A stretch of DNA of 64,000 bases from Alkalibaculum sporogenes. GTDB lineage: Bacteria; Bacillota; Clostridia; Eubacteriales; Alkalibacteraceae. The notes under the pieces were generated by a model. The model saw only the letters and a program-made list of their open reading frames with translations, did not search any database and was not told where the DNA came from. Below, piece after piece: positions 59,210 through 64,000 of this stretch. The first letter of the stretch is position 1, and the number at the start of each line of letters is the position of its first letter. A program made the translations under genes and the position numbers. The stretch covers positions 1 to 64,000 of the forward strand of contig NZ_WHNX01000009.1 in the NCBI RefSeq assembly GCF_009362815.1, given 5' to 3'.

Positions 59210-59968
59210 ATGAATGTTTTTCAAGCATTTCTTTTAGGAGTTATATACTTTCTTGGGAATAGTGCCCTTATAGCAGGTCCTGTAGGATATTATACGGTTT
59301 ATAGACCTTTAGTAGCAGGATTTCTAACTGGTTTGGTATTAGGCGATCCAGTAACTGGTACTATAGTTGGTGCTACAATTAATTTAATGTACATCGGTTT
59401 TATAGCAGCAGGTGGTGCATTACCTGGGGACCCATGTCTCGCGGGAGTAATGGGAACAGCATTGGCAATAACATCAAATCTTCAAACTGAAGCAGCTGTA
59501 GCATTAGCAATTCCTATTGGATTGTTAGGAACTCTTATCTGGTTCGGTAGATTGACTATATCAGCTTTTTTTGCTCATAAAGCTGACCAACTTGCTAGAG
59601 AAGGTAAAAGCAATAAGATATGGATGATGAATGTATTAGCACCTCAAGGTTTCTTGTTTCTAATATGTTTTACGCCGGTATTTATTGCTGCTTTATATGG
59701 CACATCTTCAGTGGAAAGTTTAATTAACTATCTTGGTGGAAACATCCTTCATATTTTAATTGTTATTGGTGGAATGATGCCTGCTTTAGGAATTGGATTA
59801 AATTTGAAAGCAATTTATAAAGGTGATGCTAGAGTATTTTTCTTTATAGGCTTTTTAATCACAGCATACTTTGAGTTAAGTATGATAACTGTAGGTTTCT
59901 TAGCACTGTGTGTTGCAATAGTCTACATGCAATTGAAGGAAGGGAGCTCGTTAGAATGGAAGATGTAA
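59210..59968 (+). CDS. Mannose-family PTS EIIC
   Basis: This is a 252-residue membrane protein with about seven helices. VGYYTVYRPLVAGFLTGLVLGD and GATINLMYIGFIAAGGALPGD are family hallmarks. It forms the channel with EIID, whose gene it overlaps by 13 bases. The RBS is GGGGAGG. Confidence 0.92.
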   Translation: MNVFQAFLLGVIYFLGNSALIAGPVGYYTVYRPLVAGFLTGLVLGDPVTGTIVGATINLMYIGFIAAGGALPGDPCLAGVMGTALAITSNLQTEAAVALAIPIGLLGTLIWFGRLTISAFFAHKADQLAREGKSNKIWMMNVLAPQGFLFLICFTPVFIAALYGTSSVESLINYLGGNILHILIVIGGMMPALGIGLNLKAIYKGDARVFFFIGFLITAYFELSMITVGFLALCVAIVYMQLKEGSSLEWKM

Positions 59969-60771
59969 AATTAGATAAAAAGGTTGTTTTTAAATCATGG
60001 CTAATTTGGTTGTTTTTTAACCAAGGTTGTTACAACTACGAACGAATGCAAGGGGTTGGATTTTGTCATTCAATGGTACCAATTATAAAAAAATTATATA
60101 AAGAAGATAAAGAAGAAGAAAAAAAGGCTCTTCAAAGGCATTTAACGTTTTTTAATACTGAACCCAACTTTGGATCGCCTGTGGTGGGATTAACAGTAGC
60201 AATGGAAGAACAGAGAGCCAATGGTGCTGAGATATCAGATGAGGCTATTAATTCTGTTAAAACAGGTTTAATGGGGCCAGTTTCAGGGATTGGAGATACT
60301 GTAATTCAAGGAGTAATAGTACCATTACTTTTAGCCTTTGGTATAGGCCTTTCAATAGAAGGAAATCTTATGGGACCTATACTCTATATTATTATCATTA
60401 CCGCTACTGTTCTGAGCATATCGTATTTTGGATTTATGCAGGGATACAAAAAGGGTAAAGAAGCTATAATGTCGTTTCTTAGTAGTGGTTTGATCAATAG
60501 AGTTGTTGCAGGAGCTGGAATTATGGGATGTATGGTATTAGGTGCTTTAGTAGCAAACTATGTTTCGTTAAGTACGCCAGCTATATTAAGCATAGGAGAA
60601 CAGCAAGTAGCAGTACAGGCAGAGTTGTTTGACGTTATTTTACCTAAGGTACTACCATTAGGTATCACAATTATCTGTTTTAAGTTATTGGATAAAGGTT
60701 TATCGTCTATTAAGGTAATGTTATCAATAATAGCAATAGGTATACTAGGTGGCACAATAGGAATATTTTAA
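59956..60771 (+). CDS. Mannose-family PTS EIID
   Basis: This is a 271-residue membrane subunit. NQGCYNYERMQGVGFCHSM and HLTFFNTEPNFGSPVVGL are typical IID motifs, and GPVSGIGDTVIQGVIVPLLL follows. ATG 59956 with AGGGAG is preferred; the frame extends 16 codons further into EIIC without an RBS. Confidence 0.92.
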   Translation: MEDVKLDKKVVFKSWLIWLFFNQGCYNYERMQGVGFCHSMVPIIKKLYKEDKEEEKKALQRHLTFFNTEPNFGSPVVGLTVAMEEQRANGAEISDEAINSVKTGLMGPVSGIGDTVIQGVIVPLLLAFGIGLSIEGNLMGPILYIIIITATVLSISYFGFMQGYKKGKEAIMSFLSSGLINRVVAGAGIMGCMVLGALVANYVSLSTPAILSIGEQQVAVQAELFDVILPKVLPLGITIICFKLLDKGLSSIKVMLSIIAIGILGGTIGIF

Positions 60772-60794
60772 AAAAATTAATTGGAGGTACTACA

Positions 60795-61583
60795 ATGAAA
60801 AGAAGAATGAATAACATTTTTAGACAAGATGGTAAAAGTTTTATATTAGCTATGGATCATGGTGGAGGTGTAAATGTTTTACCTGAATTAAATGAAACTG
60901 GTGAGATTATAAAAAAAGCGAGATTAGGTGGAGTAGATGGATTTTTAGTTACATATGGAATGGCAGTTACATTTGCTGAAGAGATAGGAAACACTGCACT
61001 TCTATTAAGAATGGATGGAATGGTTAGTGAGCTAAATGTTTCTAATAATCCTATGGAATTAATGTATACAGTTGAAGATGCTGTGCGTTTAGGGGCAGAT
61101 GGGGTTTTATGTATGGGCTTTCCAGGTGCTACAAATGAAAGAGAAAGTATGAAAAGTATTACTAGTTTAGTTTCACAAGGTGCTAAATGGAATATCCCAG
61201 TTGGCGCAGAAATGCTGCCAAGAGGATTTGAATTTGATAAATTTGAGGATTTAAGAAGTGCATATAATATAAAGTTATCTAGTAGAATAGGTTGTGAGCT
61301 AGGACTGGATTTTATCAAAACTGAGTATACAGGAGATAAAAAGAGTTTTAAAGAACTTATAGACGGTTGTTATAAGCCAGTATTGATATTAGGGGGAGGA
61401 AACTCTAAATCAAATGAAGAAATACTAACACTAGTTAAAGATGCTCTTGACTGCGGAGCAAAAGGTGTCATTATGGGAAGAAATATATGGCGACATGACA
61501 ATCCAGAAAAAATTTGTGCAGCGATTACTTCAATAGTTCATAATGACTTTACAGTTGAACAAGCTCTTAAAACGATGATTTGA
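60795..61583 (+). CDS. Class I aldolase, DhnA/FbaB-DeoC superfamily
   Basis: This is a 262-residue TIM-barrel aldolase. AMDHGGG near residue 20 is the substrate-binding start of the family, Lys in LDFIKTEYTGD is the predicted Schiff-base lysine, and ILGGGNSK with VIMGRNIW form the phosphate site. It would cleave a phosphorylated ketose imported by the PTS, giving dihydroxyacetone phosphate or a similar triose and an aldehyde; the precise substrate is unknown. A hairpin separates it from the first dehydrogenase. Confidence 0.87.
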   Translation: MKRRMNNIFRQDGKSFILAMDHGGGVNVLPELNETGEIIKKARLGGVDGFLVTYGMAVTFAEEIGNTALLLRMDGMVSELNVSNNPMELMYTVEDAVRLGADGVLCMGFPGATNERESMKSITSLVSQGAKWNIPVGAEMLPRGFEFDKFEDLRSAYNIKLSSRIGCELGLDFIKTEYTGDKKSFKELIDGCYKPVLILGGGNSKSNEEILTLVKDALDCGAKGVIMGRNIWRHDNPEKICAAITSIVHNDFTVEQALKTMI

Positions 61584-61587
61584 TTTA

Positions 61588-61618
61588 TATTAAGAGTGTC
61601 GAATCGGCACTCTTAATA
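61588..61618 (+). promoter_or_regulatory. Stem-loop between aldolase and dehydrogenase genes
   Basis: TATTAAGAGTG (61588-61598) and CACTCTTAATA (61608-61618) form a perfect 11-bp stem, and TC/GG extend it. Without a T-run it is more likely an mRNA stabiliser or partial terminator that raises the PTS-aldolase part of the message. Confidence 0.6.
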
Positions 61619-61644
61619 AATATAGGCAATTTAGGAGGACTACA

Positions 61645-62802
61645 ATGAATTTCCAAAAATATAATAATACAAATTACATATTAGGTAAAGGCAGTATAAA
61701 TTACATAAGAGAATACAAAGACAAGAGAATTGCATTAGTTGTAGATAATAGAGTTATTGAGGCACTAAATTTAAAAGATAAATTATTTAATGAAATACTA
61801 AAAGGCTGTGATTATAGTTTAATTTGTAATATTGATAAAGAACCTTCAATAGATATGTTAGACCCTTATATTAGTAAAATACAAAAATATAATCCGGATA
61901 TTATTGTTGCAATTGGTGGAGGAGCTACAATAGATGCTGGAAAAGTATTGTGGTTATTCAGTGAATTGCCTGAGTCTACATGGGATAATATATTTTCGCC
62001 TAATGAGATTGAAAAATTCACTGGGAAAGTATCGTTAATAGCAATTCCTACAACTAGCGGGACAGGATCTGAAACTACATCGGCGGCAGTTGTAAAAGAT
62101 AAAGATAAGAGAAAGAACTTAATATTGTCTGATGAAATTATTCCAACTAAAGCAATTCTTGACTTCGATCTATTAAAGAGTTTGCCTGCTAGTGTTGTAA
62201 TTTATTCTGGTGTTGATGCGTTAGCCCACGCTATTGAATCAGCAGTCTCACAAATCGCATCACCTTTTGTTGAAATGAATTCAATATGTGCTGCAGTAGA
62301 AATAATTGAAAACTTACAGAGATCTGTCGAAGGTAACCAAGAAAGTAGAGAAAAGATGCATATTGCAGCTACTATAGCAGGAATGGGAATTAATAATAGC
62401 ATTACTGGCATGGCTCATGGAATGGATTATGCAGGAGGCGATTTTAATTTGCCTCATGGTCTTGTGACAGGTATGCTTTTACCATATACTATGGAATATT
62501 TAATACCTCAACCTGTTTATGAAAAAATCGCAACGCGCTTAGGGATTCAAGGAGATTATATAGAAAAACAAAAAAAATTAGTTAATATAATTTTTGATAT
62601 CTATAATAAAATTGAGATGCCAATATGTTTTAAGGAAATCGCTATTGACGAAAAAAGTTATTTAAATCATATTGACGAGTATGTCAAATTAGCTATGAAG
62701 GATCCCAATAATCTATTAGCACCTAAAGAAGTAAATGAGAAAGTATTAAAAGAATTATTTCTAAAATTTTATTATGGAAAAATGGGGGAAGAACATGAGT
62801 GA
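61645..62802 (+). CDS. Iron-containing alcohol dehydrogenase
   Basis: This is a 385-residue group III dehydrogenase. VAIGGGATIDAGKVL binds the nucleotide. VDALAHAIESAV, MAHGMDYAG and LPHGLVTGMLL supply the metal Asp and His residues. It is only distantly related to the enzyme at 7126. In this operon it could reduce the aldehyde released by the aldolase or oxidise a polyol phosphate. The RBS is AGGAGG; the stop overlaps the next gene. Confidence 0.9.
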   Translation: MNFQKYNNTNYILGKGSINYIREYKDKRIALVVDNRVIEALNLKDKLFNEILKGCDYSLICNIDKEPSIDMLDPYISKIQKYNPDIIVAIGGGATIDAGKVLWLFSELPESTWDNIFSPNEIEKFTGKVSLIAIPTTSGTGSETTSAAVVKDKDKRKNLILSDEIIPTKAILDFDLLKSLPASVVIYSGVDALAHAIESAVSQIASPFVEMNSICAAVEIIENLQRSVEGNQESREKMHIAATIAGMGINNSITGMAHGMDYAGGDFNLPHGLVTGMLLPYTMEYLIPQPVYEKIATRLGIQGDYIEKQKKLVNIIFDIYNKIEMPICFKEIAIDEKSYLNHIDEYVKLAMKDPNNLLAPKEVNEKVLKELFLKFYYGKMGEEHE

Positions 62803-63844
62803 AAAAATGAACGTGGTAGCAATAATCGATGAAAAAAAAGTAGAAATTGCAAGTGTTACAAAACCAGTTGCTAAAGGAAAAAAAGTTTTAATAAATATAA
62901 AAGCGTGCGGGTTATGTACTTGGGAACAACGAGCATTTACAAGAGAGAATAATATGCCATTGCCTTTTGTGGGTGGTCACGAAATTTCAGGTGTGATAGA
63001 AGAAATAGGAGATAAGTTAGATTCCATCCAATTTCCTATAGGACAAAAAGTTGTAGCACGATTAATTAATGTGTGCGGAAAATGCTACTATTGTAGAAAT
63101 GGTGTAGAAAATCTTTGTGTTGAAATGAATAATTTAGAAGATAATGAAATGGAAATATTTGGGACAGGAGGTTTGGGTCAGTACTTATTAGTAGATGCCT
63201 CACAAATATATATAATGTCTCACGATATTTCTTTTGAACATGCCACATTTGCAGAACCGCTAGCATGTGTAGTAAATAGTATAGATCAAGGGAAAATCAA
63301 ATTTGGGGATGATGTAGTAATTATTGGCGGTGGTGTTATGGGTATGATGCACGTTATCCTTAGTAAATTAAGAGGTGCATATGTAATCATTAGTGAGCCA
63401 GACGAAGCTAGAAGAAAGTTAGCGTTAGAACTAGGCGCAGATATAGCAATAAATCCTTTGAAAGAGGACACGGTACAAATAATAAAAGACTTAACTCAAG
63501 GAAGAGGAGCAGACGTAGTATTTAATACTACACCTATTGGAGCAGTTGCACAACAAGCTTTAGAAATGGTTGGATATTTGGGTAGGCTAGTATACTATAG
63601 TTCAATGCATCCAGATAATCCAGTTGAAATTAGCCCAAATTGGTTACATAAATCTCAAGCTATTATTACAGGAGCTGTAAGCCCAAGTGTTAATTCTTTC
63701 CATCAATCAGTTCAGTTGATTTCGAAGGGAATTGTAAATCCTGAAAAATTAATATCAAAAGTATATAATTTTAATGATGCTCAAAAAGCATTTGAAGATG
63801 CAGTAAAACCAGAAACATTTAGAATTATTGTTATAAACGATTAA
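62795..63844 (+). CDS. Zinc-dependent alcohol/polyol dehydrogenase (MDR family)
   Basis: This is a 349-residue medium-chain dehydrogenase. Cys in KACGLCTWEQ, GHE in FVGGHEISG and a Glu in FAEPLAC bind the catalytic zinc; CGKCYYCRNGVENLC gives four Cys for the structural zinc. The Rossmann loop is VIIGGGVMGMM. It resembles sorbitol/threonine dehydrogenases and may oxidise the PTS product before aldol cleavage. ATG 62795 (GGGGGAAG upstream) overlaps the previous stop. A defective copy of its middle part lies at 48741-49091. Confidence 0.92.
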   Translation: MSEKMNVVAIIDEKKVEIASVTKPVAKGKKVLINIKACGLCTWEQRAFTRENNMPLPFVGGHEISGVIEEIGDKLDSIQFPIGQKVVARLINVCGKCYYCRNGVENLCVEMNNLEDNEMEIFGTGGLGQYLLVDASQIYIMSHDISFEHATFAEPLACVVNSIDQGKIKFGDDVVIIGGGVMGMMHVILSKLRGAYVIISEPDEARRKLALELGADIAINPLKEDTVQIIKDLTQGRGADVVFNTTPIGAVAQQALEMVGYLGRLVYYSSMHPDNPVEISPNWLHKSQAIITGAVSPSVNSFHQSVQLISKGIVNPEKLISKVYNFNDAQKAFEDAVKPETFRIIVIND

Positions 63845-63862
63845 TAAGATAGATTTTGACGA

Positions 63863-63893
63863 AAAAGCCTACTAAAAACAGTAGGCTTTTTTA
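63863..63893 (+). terminator. Terminator of the sigma-54 operon
   Basis: AAAAGCCTACT (63863-63873) pairs with AGTAGGCTTTT (63880-63890), followed by T. It ends the unit that begins at 58307. The last 100 bases of the window contain no gene. Confidence 0.88.
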
Positions 63894-64000
63894 TAATTTG
63901 GGAATATTTTCACATATTAAGTTAATAATTTATTTACTTTTTATTTAGTTCATGATAATATGACATTGTATTAACGATTACATATTACTCCGAATCTGTA

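Overview
The window is AT-rich, with strong AGGAGG-type ribosome binding sites, intrinsic terminators, frequent TTG/GTG starts and gene families typical of anaerobic Firmicutes: TRAP importers, an Etf-coupled 2-hydroxyacid dehydrogenase with ferredoxin clusters, mannose-family PTS systems with PRD regulators, and a LevR-type sigma-54 activator. A strict anaerobe of the Clostridia is the best guess; no rRNA or tRNA is present to name it. Almost everything is accessory catabolism, transport and signalling.

Layout. 1-179 is the 3' end of a group II intron (end of the intron-encoded protein plus domains V and VI). 316-12450 is a FadR/GntR-regulated catabolic cluster: regulator, TRAP importer, two class III aminotransferases, an iron-dependent alcohol dehydrogenase, two tandem YtcJ-type amidohydrolases and an AEC carrier. 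12724-21124 is a D-glucosaminate-6-phosphate-type cluster (dgaE/dgaF, N-acyl hydrolase, PRD regulators) around an unusual four-gene set (SFCGS protein, DUF4312, DUF4311, DUF4310) that looks like an uncharacterised PTS-like transporter. 21433-23628 holds a small lipoprotein, an eleven-unit 20-bp tandem array and an MFS exporter. On the minus strand, 32113-28691 is a second TRAP importer whose operon is interrupted by a triplicated 138-bp structured repeat, followed by 28341-23739, a bifurcating-type EtfB-EtfA-GlcD complex with a YkvI-type transporter. 32339-37241 is a two-component system with an ABC exporter and a 50-residue membrane peptide. 37986-46056 is an amino-sugar/muropeptide salvage operon (tandem GNAT, PIG-L deacetylase, murQ, mannose-family PTS, nagA, nagB, NagR-like repressor).

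46057-49300 is a zone of gene decay with remnants of an ECF S component, a MATE exporter and a deleted copy of the zinc alcohol dehydrogenase found at 62795, plus an orphan ATP-grasp protein. 49304-55026 (minus) carries a beta-helix surface lipoprotein, DUF4956, a VTC-type polyphosphate polymerase and a two-component system. 55287-63844 is a sigma-54 regulon: a LevR-type activator, a clear -24/-12 promoter, a complete mannose-family PTS, a class I aldolase and two alcohol dehydrogenases. That gene set fits import and phosphorylation of a sugar or polyol, its oxidation, aldol cleavage, and reduction of the released aldehyde.

The most unusual items are the dispersed repeat whose two hairpins keep the same stem core within a copy but differ between copies (1245-1432 and 30533-30984, both beside dctP genes), the SFCGS/DUF4310-4312 transporter cluster, a probable AUA start codon at 37986, and a 335-bp direct repeat 14.6 kb apart that could delete the whole region between its copies. 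All calls come from reading the sequence; no database search was run.
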